From: Talinum fruticosum
Taxonomy: Eukaryota; Streptophyta; Magnoliopsida; Caryophyllales; Talinaceae
DNA: 64,000 nt
Reading direction: 5' to 3'
Assembly: GCA_021018815.1 (NCBI GenBank)
Contig: JAITYX010000010.1
Span: 7,927,001-7,991,000 of the forward strand
Shown here: one piece after another, positions 37,741 to 49,672 of the stretch
Layout: each line of letters opens with the position of its first letter
Position numbering within the stretch: position 1 is the stretch's first letter
Translations under genes and position numbers: made by a program
The notes under the pieces: generated by a model
The model's database searches: none
What the model saw: the letters and a program-made list of their open reading frames with translations, nothing else
What the model was told of the DNA's origin: nothing

Positions 37741-38289
37741 AGCTCGGGTAGCGTGGGAGTAATCAAATCGGTGAAATCAAATGTGTTGGGGGAGATGCTA
37801 ATCATATTAATGCCAGAGTTATCATGCTTAGGCAATAGATTTTTTGTGAAGTGGGGCTGGCTTGGGTGGGACTTTGACACAACCTTGAGCTTTCAAGCAT
37901 CTATCAAGTCTTCAATCGCATGTTTTAGTGCTATCATGTTTTAGTTCTATGCAATTGTCGAGTGTTGTGGCTGGGACTTTAATGATACTCACGATGCTCA
38001 CTAGAGTTGTAGTAAGGACCAGGTTCTTTAAGAGGTGGTCCGGGAGGTAACGGTTGGACCAAGTTGGCTTTCATTAGCTTCCTCAAAGCTTAGGTCGGTG
38101 TCATCCCTAGGTTGGAGAACTCTCTTCTTGCATCCAGTTGGAAGGTAGACTTAGTAGAAATGGAATTCACTTCCACTCGCCTTAGAGGGCTAGGTCTAAT
38201 TATTGCTAAAATTCTTCTTATACCGGGGTGGAACAAGATGAAGTTGACTCGTCCTTGTTTAGTTCTCCTCTACCGATTATGTCTTCTAC

Positions 38290-39145
38290 CATAGATCCCG
38301 TGGCGATGAGGGCTTTAAATGAAGGGAAGTACTGAAATCTCATGTGTCTTTTGAATTCTGGTAGAAGATTCTTAATAACCATCTGCAATTGTTTGTCTTC
38401 GAGTGGGACGATTCATCATTTTGGTTGCTTTGGCTCTCCATCGAGTGATGTAGGATGAAGATGTTCCGTCCAACATTTGTTTGGTTGTTTCTAGATCCCT
38501 CTTTGTGACGTCGACTTCCTTGTTGTACTTATACTGAGTAGTGAATTCCCTAATGACGTCGGCCTAAGTAGTCTTCTTGAAAATTTTCAATCCGAGAAAC
38601 CAATTCGAGGCCATCCCTATCAGGTATTGCTGAAAAAGTAGAGCCAATAGTTCTTCCCCGATGCCACAGGGACTTATTGCTCCAACATACAACTTGAGGA
38701 ATTTGGTAGGTTGGCCGGTTCCGTCGAACTTCTCTATCTGCGGCATTTTAAATCTGGTAGAAAATTTATCATTAGGGAAAAGCGTAAGCCCATGGATGAC
38801 CAACCAAGGTTCAACTTTGGTAAGCCCTTTAAGTACCTTCTCCAATTTTTGTACCTCGGCTTCCAACTTCCGGTCACCGATCGTTGAATCATTGTCAAGC
38901 ATAAATGCTTGCCCTACAACTTCTTGGTTTTGTGTAGTCGGGTTGTTCAAGGTTTGCTCAAGATGGTCTTGCCTGTCCAAGATCATCCGCATTATTGTCC
39001 GTAATTCATTAATGGGATCTGGTGGGGGATGTGGTGGAGGTTGCATATTGAAGTCCTCGTCGTCTACCATGATGTTACTAGAGTTGGAACTTGAAGGGAA
39101 AATGGATGTTATAGATATTGGACTCACTACTAGAGACAATCTCAC
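38290..39145 (-). pseudogene. Tat-like Ty3 polyprotein: gag capsid region
   Basis: 38564-39145 reads VDDEDFNMQPPPHPPPDPIN, then RMILDRQDHLEQTLN (coiled-coil-like), KFDGTGQPTKFLKLYVGAIS and GMASNWFLGL, the Retrotrans_gag pattern. It continues leftward in other frames (YKYNKEVDVTKRDLETTKQM...RWRAKATKM). A likely start is the Met before VDDEDFN. The CACTA element inserted about 50 bases upstream, in the leader. Confidence 0.75.
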
Positions 39146-39197
39146 TAATCGAGAAGTGTTACGGAACCATCCGATGGTCCCGCAATGAAATATTCAT

Positions 39198-39520
39198 CAC
39201 TACTACGGTTAAAAACGACATTTAACGACGGTTAACAAGCGTAGTGTATGTGGTCGTTGTTGTATGTAGCATTTTTAATTACGGTTCAACAACCGTAGTA
39301 AAAGATGACCTACGACGACGGTTTTCATGTAAAAATCGTTGTCATAGGTACCTATATAACAACGATTTTCAATAAAGAACCGCCGTCATATATTTATATA
39401 TGACGACGGTTCTCTTTGACAAACCGTCGTCATAGGTCCTGCCTAGAAATGCCAAAATGTTTCGGCGTATGACGACGGTTCTAATGTAAGAACCATCGTC
39501 ATAAGTCCGTATTTTTTAAT
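39198..39520. repeat. CACTA terminal inverted repeat and subterminal repeats, left
   Basis: CACTACTACGGTTAAAAACG followed by at least eight GACGACGGTT, ACAACGATTTT or AACCGTCGTCATA units in both orientations, the usual transposase-binding array. Confidence 0.85.
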
Positions 39521-39764
39521 AGTTTTCTTCCATCCCCATGTACAACATACACTCCAAAATACATCATAACTTACACAACAACAAACTAACAGACCTCAAT
39601 TTTCTAACATAATACAAGAATTTCCAACATAAATACAAGAATTTCCAACTTACTACAACCATAACAAAGTTCCATCCGAACAAGTTCGCAACACAAGTCC
39701 ATATTTTACATTTAAGTTCAAGCAAAGAATATTATTACAATTGATGTGAAATAATAATACAAAG

Positions 39765-40187
39765 AGTACTCTTCTTTAAGTATTTAATGTGAAAAAGTTT
39801 GTCTCTCCTCTTGAAACTTTGTGCTATATAAACTGATTTCAATGTTTTTGCCCCAAGGAAAATCTCTATTTTCCTAATAAAGTGATGCTTTTGTATAATA
39901 GATTTAGTTATGTTATTGTCTTTATGATGATATTGCTTGTTTGGAGTTGTTGCAAAGGTAGCCTGGACAACATAATACATCATATTTGCAATGCACGCTA
40001 CCTCTGCAAGAACTCCAAACAAGTAATATAGTCATAAAGACAAGCACATAACTCAATCTACTAAAAAGCATCACATTAGGGAAATAAAGATGAATCTTGT
40101 GGCATAAATATTGAAATCGTTTTAAACCACAAAGTCTCAAGAGAAAGAGATGGACTTTTGAACATAAGTACTGAAAAAGGAATACAC
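39765..40187. ncRNA. Long imperfect hairpin inside the CACTA (MIR-like or inverted gene fragment)
   Basis: The left arm (about 39765-39965) pairs with the right arm (about 39994-40187) around a 28-base loop. The best part is 39936-39965 against 39994-40023: 27 of 30 positions match, around TTGGAGTT(G/C)TTGC(A/G). Pairing continues outward through GTGATGCTTTT, TTCAAT.TTT.TGCC and CTCTTGA.ACTTTG. No protein is recognised in it. Transcribed on either strand it would make a 400-base foldback RNA. Whether it is expressed or processed is unknown. Confidence 0.6.
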
Positions 40188-40551
40188 GAACAAGGCATCT
40201 CACCAACAATCTCTACTTCCTTTATCATGGCCCCAAAGTGATGCTCCTTATGTACTGCTCGCTTTGAGTTTGTGCAGGGGGAAGACTGGATAATAAGCAA
40301 CTTAATAACCGTGGAATAACATTAAGCGGGAGCAGAGATTAGCAACCTAAAACCGAGAAAAGCGTTAATCAACAATTATCCACGAGAAATATGCAAAAGA
40401 AACTTTACCTGAAAGGCTTAGTCCTTTTGATACTCATTGAATGAGGATCTTCTACCCTTCCATTTGAGAGCTTAGTCCTTATTTTTCAGCTTGGAGTTCG
40501 TGCAAGGGTAGAGGTTTTACTACATATAAAAATTGTGGAAAACATTAAACG
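40188..40551. other. CACTA interior without recognised gene
   Basis: Contains GGCTTAGTCCTTTTGATACT and a related GAGCTTAGTCCTTATTTT word, plus two copies of a GCTTTGAGTT/GCTTGGAGTTCGTGCA-like segment near 40258 and 40490. No coding sequence supported. Confidence 0.4.
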
Positions 40552-42550
40552 TAAAGGTTTTTTCTTGGAGAGTCTTAGTCACCCTAGGGGGGATAAATAG
40601 GGTGATGAGGAAATTTTAACAAACTTAGAAACTTTAAGCTTGAAAAGAATGAACAAGAGAATCCGAGTCTAGATTGGATTCAAAAAGTGTAAACTCGGAG
40701 ATACGTGGAAACCCTCCCGGGGCAGAAAACCACGGACAATGCTAATCCAAGCACCAAGTCAAATCCATTATTTTGAATCCTCAAATCCATTATTTTGAAT
40801 CCTCAAAATACAACGGATCGACTTAACTAGAATTGCTCCCTTAGACAATTCCTTACGAGTTTCCCTAAACTCGAAGTTCCCTTATCTCGATCTAGTATTT
40901 CCTAACCGAGGTAACCTTTACAACTAGGGACAACCGAGCTGAGTTAACCCTTACAACTCAGTCAAGGGACCTTACTTAGAAAGTAAGAAAAGTATGTGAC
41001 TGATTACAAGACTTTACAACTCAAAAAGTATTAAGTACAGTACTTGGAGTTGTAAGAAGAAGATTGAAGGAGTATTGTACTAAGAGATATAGTTTCAGCA
41101 ATAAGTTCAAGCAATCTTCAAGTCTTCTCGAAGTGGCTTCTATTTATAGATGACCAAGCAGAGTGACCGTTGTGTCTTGGTTTTGAACAAAAGTCTTTAC
41201 TGGCCATTGTAACGGCTCTTCCGAGTCGCTCAAAAAGATCCGTTGAGATGTTAACGTTGTACAACGGCTCTTGGCGCCTAAAGGTGCTTCAGTCAACCGG
41301 TGATGTCTAAAAAGTAAGGTGGAAACCACAGTTGAGCTTAGCGTATAAGTTTTTTGGTTTTGGAAACAGACAACATTGACACAGACGTCCGAGCCTTGTT
41401 CGAAGTAGATAAGCCTTGTCTCGCTAGTGATTTGCAACTTGAAATCGGTTACTTTTGTAATTGAAAAATGAGATAACCTTATTTGGATAACCTATAAAAG
41501 TAAACCACTTTGGTTCTCAAAGTATAAAATACTTTGGTCCAAGATTAGGGACAGATAGTAATTTAATTAAGATAATTAAGTGCATAATTAGCTTAGGCCT
41601 AGAAAAGTGGAATTTTTAAGTCTAATATTCATTATACTCAAATTCCATCGTAGTCGATCCTAAGGAAGATCAAGTTAAAAGAGCGAAAACATTAGAATAT
41701 AAAGACTTGATCCGGACAAATAACTCTCAAACAAGCAAACTGACTTAGAAAGAGGAATTACCAGTGTGATTCACTTTGCGTTGAAATATGCAATCGGAAC
41801 TCGGATAAAGGTGTTAGAGATATTATTTGAACAAGCGATAAATCTGAGTGCTATTTGAGTGAGTCGAAACACTAATGTATAAGATATACAAGAATGTGTT
41901 TTCCGAGTCGATCGAAACCAATGAAAACTTATACAGGAGTTTCTACAACACTCGGAATGACTTGTAATCAATACTTAGAAGGGATGAGGTTTGTACCTGA
42001 GTCTTTATGTAGTACTCGTAATGATTTAGATTCGTAGTCCGAGTCTTCAATCTCCCCTTTTTGATGAAAGGCATTCCACATTTAGATAGAAACTTTGGTA
42101 GTGTAAATCATGAGTTTTCATTCTTACTCAGTAGATCATATCAAAATAAGAAGTAGTGAGTAGAGTGTATTGCATACTCGAAAAAGACATTACGGATACT
42201 ATCACTACTTAGAACATTTATGCGGATAACATATTTAGCCAAGAAAAGATATGAATAGCTATATCGGAGCAAAAAATATGAACAGATATATTAGAGTAGA
42301 AAATAAATAATAAGAGATCGAACTCGGAAAGAGTTAACTCGTAAAGAATTCTGCTCAAAGAAAGAAAATTCATTCATATATACAAGAAGAAAAAAATAAA
42401 ATACAAGAAAGAGGGTGAGCTCCCCTAAACATAACAACATCAATTTTTCCATTGTTCTCCCCTTGCCTTTCAACAAAAACAAAAACAGGGAAGAACACAT
42501 CAAGAAGATACAGTTGATGTTTGGACAAAAATAAATAAAACTAAAGAAAA
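40552..42550 (-). repeat. 3' LTR of copia copy 1 (inner limit approximate)
   Basis: Starts (T)AAAGGTTTTTTCTTGGAGAG, matching TGAAGGTTTGCTC..GGAGA of copy 2. It shares GTCACCCTAG.GGGG, GGGGCAGAAAACCACGGAC, TCAAGGGACCTTACTTAGAA and the TATA block. The first G of the TG terminus is changed to A. The inner end is not sharply visible. Confidence 0.7.
41140..41149 (-). promoter_or_regulatory. LTR TATA box (copy 1)
   Basis: CTATAAATAG on the minus strand, conserved at the same place in both LTRs of copy 2 (56322-56331 and 63502-63511). Confidence 0.65.
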
Positions 42551-42589
42551 GAAATTAAGATGGGGGTGCTGGGGTGCTGAGTGTGCTAA

Positions 42590-44140
42590 GGTGGATTAGC
42601 AAGTAGTGCGCCAGCGCTGGTAGGCTTGGGATGACGTTGAAGACCGTGGCGGCGGCAGCACCGGGATCTCAGGTAGTGGCTCGGCTCCGACCGGCTGACC
42701 CGTAACTAAGTCATCAAGGGGCTCATCCTCCTGGAATACCGCGGAGGGAGGTGCGTTTTCTATTTTGACCGCCGTGGACCGACCAACGTCCGTAGGGTCT
42801 TTTGACCCACTCGGACTATTGTCCGAGCTAATCAGCTCCGGTTCGGGGACTTTAGCACCTTGTCCCTCTCGGGCTGAGCGGCTTCCTCCTTCTCCTCTTC
42901 CTTCTCTTCCTCCTTCTCCTCTCGGCCGAGCCGCTTCATCCGCAGCCTTCTCCTTCTTCTTCTCGCTTCTCCGGAGGAGGACCCGAGCTTTCGGGGTCCT
43001 AAGCAGCCTTGGATCTCCTTTCTTGAAGCAACTAAAGTTGCTCTTGTTGCTCCTTGATCAGACCCTTCATCTCGAGGAGCAGATCATGGTGCTCCCGGAT
43101 TCGAGATCGAGCCGTCTTCCGGTTTGTGACCATACTTTGAAGGACGTTTTTGTAGGAGCGGAGAGTGGCCCGAAATTGTTCGGTCATAGAAGAGATCTTA
43201 TCTATCAAGACTGTAGACAAGGCAGCAATGGCTTCGGGAGGAGGTTCTAAGGTGGATGCACCACCTGGTGGAGGAGGGAGAAATAGGGAGTCTCGAGTCC
43301 GAGTCCGAGGAGGGGGTGAAGGGAGCTTTAGTTTTGACCTATGGACCCGCACACCGGGCTTGGTCTCCTGGTACCCGTATCCTTGAAGTTCCTTCCCGCT
43401 TACTACAATGGCAGCCTCGGACACTCGCATTTGGGTCCGAGGGGAGGGGAACCTTAAACCGCTTGAAAACCACAATTAGAAGGGCTCGAAGGGAAAAGGA
43501 GACGAATTCTTCGATTGAGCCGAGCACAGTGGCCATTTGCTCAAGGATGTCCGGAAAGAGGTCTACATCGTAGCCCTCGAAGATATCAAATAGAGGTTTG
43601 AGAATCTTAGAGTTAGGATTCTCTTCGCTCGAGTGATGAGAGAAGAAAGTTCTCATCATAAGAAAGCAAAGTAGGTTAGCTTCAGTCTTCACCTGAGTCA
43701 CCGAAAAATTATTTCGTGACTCGGGGACTTAGCATATTTTTGAAAAACGCATCCCCAATCTCGTTGAAAGGGATATGATTGCAGTTGAGAAAGAGAGAGG
43801 AAACTTTGAAAATACGATGGAGGAGAGAAAGGTTGATGCGAACAACCGTGTCCCGGACTCGTGAGGTTATGACTCCCTTAGAGTAAGATAGGTTAGAATA
43901 GAACTCAACAATGAGTTCCGGGTAGATAAACCCACTGAAGCAGAGAAAGTTATAAACTCTAGTGGTTTTGATGTGAGCCAACCACGAAAACGATGTGGTT
44001 GGGAAGAACTTGTCATCCAACGTGAGGTGTTGGGTGACAAAAACTTTCAAGGGTTAGAGGTTCCCTCTTGAGTTTGTTTGGTATGGGGTTTCTTGGTCGC
44101 ATACCCTAGAAAATCTTGGGTTGAACCTCTTTTAGGCATG
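42590..44140 (-). pseudogene. Extra ORF downstream of pol (Sirevirus env-like / ORF3 position), frame-broken
   Basis: Starts near 44140 with MPKRGSTQDFLGYATKKPHT. A domain with SWLAHIKTTRVYNFLCFSGF, IVEFYSNLSYSKGVITSRVR and IFKVSS resembles the plant transposon-associated domain with an EFY(S/A)NL core. Next come VDLFPDILEQMATVLGSIEE and a Pro-rich linker, and last a coiled-coil-like stretch (SSMTEQFRATLRSYKNV, ending KGLIKEQQEQL near 43032). An ORF at this position is typical of Sireviruses, where it is called env-like; its function is not established. I see no clear membrane anchor. Frame changes lie near 43700 and 43400. Confidence 0.6.
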
Positions 44141-44153
44141 GCTGATGGTTTTA

Positions 44154-44156
<3 letters not shown>

Positions 44157-44231
<75 letters not shown>
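44157..44231. repeat. (GA)n microsatellite
   Basis: About 36 GA units just upstream of the extra ORF's start on the minus strand. Confidence 0.9.
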
Positions 44232-44233
<2 letters not shown>

Positions 44234-44694
44234 CGAGAGCTTTGAGAGCGAGATTGAGTAAGCAAGAGAGTAAGTGAGCAGAGAGTAAAGTAGCGAAATA
44301 AAGGTCCTTCAATATTCGGTCCGACCTAAACCTACAACGGTCGCCTTAGACATAAGTGACGTTTCGCTCTCCAATGGTCAGAATTCTAGTGACTTTCTTC
44401 CAACGACTAGTTCATTGATCGATGCGCGTGGTAGAGAGAGAGAGAGAAAGAGAAATTCTAAAAGAAATTTATGAAATTCTCCACTAATCTAGAGATGATT
44501 TCGAAGTTTGAAGTCCATTTTGCTCAAAAGATGAGTCCGACTCAGTATGGTTTCCGAGTGACTCGAAAACGCAAACACATAATAACTCCTAACTCAATTT
44601 CACTTAGTCAGCTGAACCAATTGTTATTAAGGCAAAGAAAGAGAACCTATAACACATAATTATGCAAGACAATTTCACTTAGAAAATCACATAA

Positions 44695-46130
44695 TCATGC
44701 ATTAATCATTCCAAGCTCATTCCTAATAAAACAAAACCGATCCTCACTAAGTGGCTTAGTGAAAATATCAGCTAACCGAAATTTTGTAGGAATAAATTCA
44801 AGTTCAATATTACCTTTCTCATAATGGTCTCTCGTAAAATAATACTTGACCTCAATGTGCTTTGTCTTTGAGTGCTGAACTAGATTCTTAGTAATGCCGA
44901 TTGCACTCTAATTATCACACTTGATTGGAATTGATTTGAATGAAAGTCCAAGATCCTTAAGTGTTGCTTGATCCATAGAATCCGAGCACAAAGCATGCTC
45001 CAACTGCAATGTACTCAGCTTCAGCAGTTGATAGAGCAACCGAGTTCCGCTTCTTTGAGTGCCAAGATATAAGGGATTGACCCGAAACCGGCATGCTCCT
45101 GATGTGCTCTTTCTATCAACTTTGTATCCAGCATAGTCAGCATCCGAGTATCCAGTGAGGGTCGGCTTCCGAGTCTCTTGAGAACCATGGACCTAGATTC
45201 CGAGTCCCTGCAAGATATCCGAAAATTCTCTTCATTGCAAGATAATGTCTAGCCTACTAGATGTGAGATATAGCAGAGAACCAATCATACCTCTATAGAG
45301 TTTCGATCTACTCGCTACTCTTTGGTGTTGCTGCATGTTTTGCATCTTGAAGCTTGTACTTCTTCGTAAACTCCTTGGTATACTTGGATTAATGGATATA
45401 GATGTCATCTTTATCTTGTTTGATTTGTAGACCAAGGAAGAAATTGAGCTCTCCCATCATACTTATTGGGAATTCCTGTCTCATCAACTCGAAAAATCTC
45501 GACATAGATTTTCATTAGTAGCTCCAAATATTATGTCATCAATATAAATCTGAGTAATAAGAAAATATCTCCCTTGGTTTTTATGAAAAGAGTTTTGTCA
45601 ATCTGACCTCTTTTGAAATCATTTTCAACCAAGAAACTGCTCAATCTTTCACATCAAGCTCTGGGCGCTTGTTTAAGACCGTAAAGAGCCTCTTGCAATT
45701 TGAAAACATGATTTGGGAATTCTGAGTTTTCAATCCAGGGGTTGCTCAATAAAGACTTCCTCTTGAATGAAACCATTCAGAAAGGCACATTTGACATCCA
45801 TTTGATATAATTTAATATTCATGCTTGATGAAAATGCCAAGAGGATTCTAATTGCTTCGATTAGCAATCGGTGCAAAGGTTTCCCCACAGTCAATCCGTT
45901 CTTCTTGATTGTAACCTTGAGCCAAAAGTCTAGCCTTATTTCTTACTACCAAACAATCCTCATCCAGATTGTTCTTGAAAACCCATTTGGTTCTTATGAC
46001 TGGGTGGTCGAAGGTCGTTTGGTCAAAGTCCAAACTTGGTTTCTCTCAAACCGATTAAGTTCTTCTTGCATGGCCTCTACCCATTCAGGTTCATTTAGGG
46101 CCTCTAGTGCATTTCTGGGTTCGAGTTAAT
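44695..46130 (-). pseudogene. Copia copy 1: reverse transcriptase and RNase H
   Basis: RT from the right: TKWVFKNNLDEDCLVVRNKA, FLNGFIQEE-like segment, KALYGLKQAP-like segment, and catalytic YIDDIIFGATNE near 45533-45552. RNase H has ALSTAEAEYIAVGAC (near 45000-45030) with the catalytic Glu kept. It ends NELGMINA and stop at 44695. Frame changes occur about every 150-300 bases. Confidence 0.8.
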
Positions 46131-47400
46131 GATATGAATGTAGTGAATGTACATAGATTTTGCAAAGAAGAGTGAGTTCTTACCCCACTCGTTGATGTCG
46201 GACAAAATGTTCTCGAGTGGGTGGCTCGAAGCATATTTGAATGCTCTACCTGTTCTCTGGTTCACCAGATTTGTTGGTTATACTCGGCTGATCTTCAGTG
46301 GTCTCGATCTGGCTGAGTTTGCTCATTTGCTTGACCTTCAGCATTCCGAGCTAGTTCCTAAGCCGGTTCGATCCGAGTCATGATGTTCGAGCTACCTCAT
46401 TCTAAGTTGCTTTCTTTTGACTCTGTTTGAGCTTAGCTTCAGCAAGATCATCTTCATCTCGACTTAGTTTCATATCTCGAGAAGGTTGACTTACTTGTTT
46501 TTCCCTCGATCAATCTCATCAAACACAACGTGGATGCTTTCTTCCACTTTGTTAGTTCTTTTATTAAAAAGACGATATGCTTTATCGTGAGATGAGTAAC
46601 CCGTAAAGATACCTTCATCCGACCGAGCATCAAACTTGGTAAGGTGATCCTTACCATTATTGTGAACAAAGCACTTATATCTGAATGGTTTGAAGTATGA
46701 GATGTTGGGTTTCTTTCCCTTGTAGAGCTCGTATGGAGTTTTCTTCAAGATGGGTCCGATGAGGCATCTATTCGATGAGGCGCTTGTCGTGTTGATCGCC
46801 TCAGCCTGTAAATAGTAAGGTAGATCGTGTTCAATCATCATCGTCCTTCCTAGTTCTTTAAGAGTTGGGTTCTTGCTCTCCACTACTCCATTCTGTTGGG
46901 GAGTTATGGGTGCTGAGAAGTTTTGAGAGATACCACTCTTATCGCCGAACTCTGCAAAGTTTGAGTAATCGAACTCCCTTCTATGGTCGAGCTCGAATTC
47001 TTCCGATCCGAGTCCGAGACTCTAGTTGAATTTTCCTACAGAGCTTGCTGAACTCTTTGAAAGCTCCATTTTTATTCTTGAGAAAACAAACCCAGGTAAA
47101 TCATGAATAGTCATCAACAATCACAAGTACATATGATTTACCTCCGAGACTCTTATAGAGATTTCACCACATAAATCCATATGCGACATTTCAAGCACTT
47201 TGGATGTGGAAACAATTTTGAGAGGTTTGAAGGATGATCTCGACTTGTTTCCCTTTGTGCATGCTTCACAGATTTGATCTTTCTTAAATGCACAGCTTAG
47301 GTAAACCCCTAACTAAACCATGAGATGCAAGATTTTTGATAGTATGCATGCTAACATGACCTAGTCTACGATGCCATGTCCAAGAATCATCATGCAATGA
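46131..47400 (-). pseudogene. Copia copy 1: integrase
   Basis: The zinc-binding region near 47240-47370 (RLGH, then a CEAC-like pair followed by KGKQVE/S), the core, and 46491-46883 with LKELGRTMMIEHDLPYYLQA, NRCLIGPILKKTPYELYKGK and DEGIFTGYSSHDKAYRLFNK. This is the GAG-pre/rve/SH3-like order of Ty1/copia. The region 46131-46490 is the linker to RT. Confidence 0.75.
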
Positions 47401-48690
47401 TACTTTTAAATATGATAAATTCCGACTTGGATCGAAAGAGGAATAGTGTATGTATTACCTAATCTGTTACCCGAGAGCTTAGTCTCTTTGGTGGTTGCAT
47501 CGAAATATAGCAATTGGTCTTAGTGAATCTTACCTCTTGACCTTTGTCATACAATTGAGAGATGCTGAGTAGATTGTACTTTAATCCCTTGACAAGATAG
47601 ACTGGGCTGACCAGTGTTGTCTCCTTTCACAATCTTGTTTATTCCAACTATTTTGCCCTTACTATCATCTCCAAAAGTGACTTTGCCTCCTTTGAAATCT
47701 TCCAACTCGTAAAAGAGTCTTGAATTTTCCCGACATGTGGCGTGAGCATCCACTATCTAAGTACCAATGACCTTTTGTCCTTTTCTGAGTTACCCGCAAG
47801 TCGAAACACACTAACCCTTCTCACTTCCTCTAACGAACCCAAGAACTCCCTTTACCGTGGTCATTTTCTGAGGAAGAAGACTCTTGGGAACCCAAATTTA
47901 AATGACTTTGGGTTTGGTCTAATTCTGAGTTTTCTTTTAGAAAACCGAGTCTCGCGTCTCTTTCTTTTGAAAATCATTTCTTTTATAAATGGGTGGAGAA
48001 GGTTTTCTGCTGTAAACCGATGTGGGCTCAATCCTCCTTTCGTTTTTATGAATAGGACCATGCTCAGCCTTCCTAAACTTCACAGCTCTGGAATCCTTTT
48101 GGAAAGATTTGAGTAGGAGCTAGATTCCTCCTCTTCATTAAAACCAAGTCCTTCTTTCCTGAAGGAGACACATTGAGAGCATAAAAGTATGTCAAGGTTT
48201 TTTGACCTTGAGTGAATTTCAAAACAAGCTCTTGAGACTCATTGAGCTTTCTTTTCGGATGCTCATTTTCTTTTCGAGTGACTCGGACTCAGCCTCATTA
48301 GCTTGAGTACTAGTCTTGAGTTCTTTCAGAGTTAGTCTCAGCTTTTCCAACTTATTTTTCAAACCATTGCTCTCGAAGTGAGAGACTCAAGTTGTTCTTT
48401 GAACCGAGAAGAATCGAATTGGACTTTTCTTCCAAAGTATAAATATATTTAGCTAAATGAACTTTGGAGAAATTGAGAAAGTATTCAATTACCTCCCGAG
48501 GACTTGTCTTCTCGGTGTTTGAGTTGTCGAGTCCGACTCGATTCAGCCTTCCGAGTCCGTTATTGCCATCGGACACTTTGAGTCATCGGAATCTTCATCT
48601 TCTTCGGATGAGTCTCCATCACTCCATGTGGCCATCATAGCCTTATTCTTCATTCTGTCCCTTTTTCTCCTTGGATAGTTTTTGACTATG
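47401..48690 (-). pseudogene. Copia copy 1: protease and gag-protease linker
   Basis: Protease motif WYLDSGCSRHMSG with catalytic Asp at 47755-47757, followed by ELEDFKGGKVTFGDDSKGKI. Upstream (47800-48690) is a coiled-coil-like linker, with a DGNNGLGRLNRVG segment and an E/K-rich stretch. Frame changes are numerous. Confidence 0.7.
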
Positions 48691-49672
48691 TGATCTTTGC
48701 TCGCCACATTCAAAGCAACCAGAGTTCTTAGTTAAAGATAACTTTGAAAGGGAGGAGTATTTGCCTTTTCTCGTCTTTCTTATCTTTCTTGTAGAACTTT
48801 TCCTTTGGCCTCTTCTCCTATTTCTTGTGCTTCATCATTCTTTTGAAGCCTCGAACAATAAGTGCCATAGGATCTTCTTTTGAGTCCGAGGAACTCGGAC
48901 TTTCCCCTCTGTTTTATGAGGCTTTCAGCGCAATGTTCTTTTTGGTGCCGACCTCAGCATCCTCCTAATCGGTTCGTCCGGCTTTAGTTGAGAGAGGATC
49001 TGAGCTTCCTCGATGGCTGTCACCTTGGGACCCCATCTTCTCTTTAGTAGCCTTCTTAGAATTTTTCTCGCACATTTCTTCATGGGAAATCTTTCTTCCC
49101 GGAGATTTGAGATTGTTTGTAATCTCAGTGAGGTTTATAAACATCCGAGTGATGTTTTCTTCGGCTCCATCTTGAACAACTCATATTTGTGAAGATATTG
49201 ACTTATCTTCACCTGTTTCACTTAGTTGGTACCTTCATATGTGTTGACAAGAGTGTCCCACACATCTTTAGCTATGTCACAGAGCTAACACTCTATTATA
49301 TTCTTCTAAGCCGATAGCACACATCATAATGTTCATCGCTTTGAAGTTCTTTCTGAACTTTTCCGACTCCTCATTGGTGTACTCGAACTTTTCTTTAGGC
49401 ATAGATCTTGTACTTTCTATCTTCATCGGAATGTAATTTCCTTCTTGCATGATGTTCCAAACACCTTCATTGTTGTCCAATAGAAAGCATTCCATTAGCT
49501 TCTTCCTTCATCGAACTCTCCCATGTTCTTTGAACTTTAGTGGTCCGGTGGAAGTTTGATCCTTTGAACTTTAGTGGTCTGGTGGAAGATCTTCCTTCAT
49601 CGAACTCTCCCATGTTCTTAGCCATCTGATCTTTAGACCTTTGGATTGTTAGATCCTTTTGAAAGGCTAAGT
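48691..49672 (-). pseudogene. Copia copy 1: gag (UBN2-type) with zinc knuckle
   Basis: Zinc knuckle CFEC.. near 48700-48720 (frame-broken). The capsid part includes MECFLLDNNEGVWNIMQEGN and KFRKNFKAMNIMMCAI. The N-terminus carries a 60-base internal duplication (about 49501-49560 and 49561-49620). Homologous to 61880-62781. Confidence 0.75.

Larger units (their letters stand above)
40552..49672 (-). mobile_element. Sirevirus-like Ty1/copia copy 1 (5' LTR missing)
   Basis: Minus-strand order from the right: gag, zinc knuckle, protease, integrase, RT, RNase H, a downstream extra ORF, then the 3' LTR at 40552-about 42550. The right side stops at 49672, a few bases before the expected primer-binding site, and runs straight into CACTA tnp2 sequence, so the 5' LTR and primer site are gone. 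Many frame breaks; catalytic motifs of protease (DSG), RT (YIDD) and RNase H (AEAEY) are still readable. Confidence 0.85.

Noticed and set aside
37723..39188. Plus-strand ORFs (for example 38661-39188)
   Set aside because: Antisense shadows of the Tat gag region, whose domains read on the minus strand.
42765..43250. 161-codon plus-strand ORF rich in Ser/Pro
   Set aside because: Antisense to the extra ORF of copia copy 1; GC bias keeps it open.
44047..44265. ORF with a long Leu/Ser run read as a signal peptide
   Set aside because: The run is the GA microsatellite; the real start is probably the Met after it.
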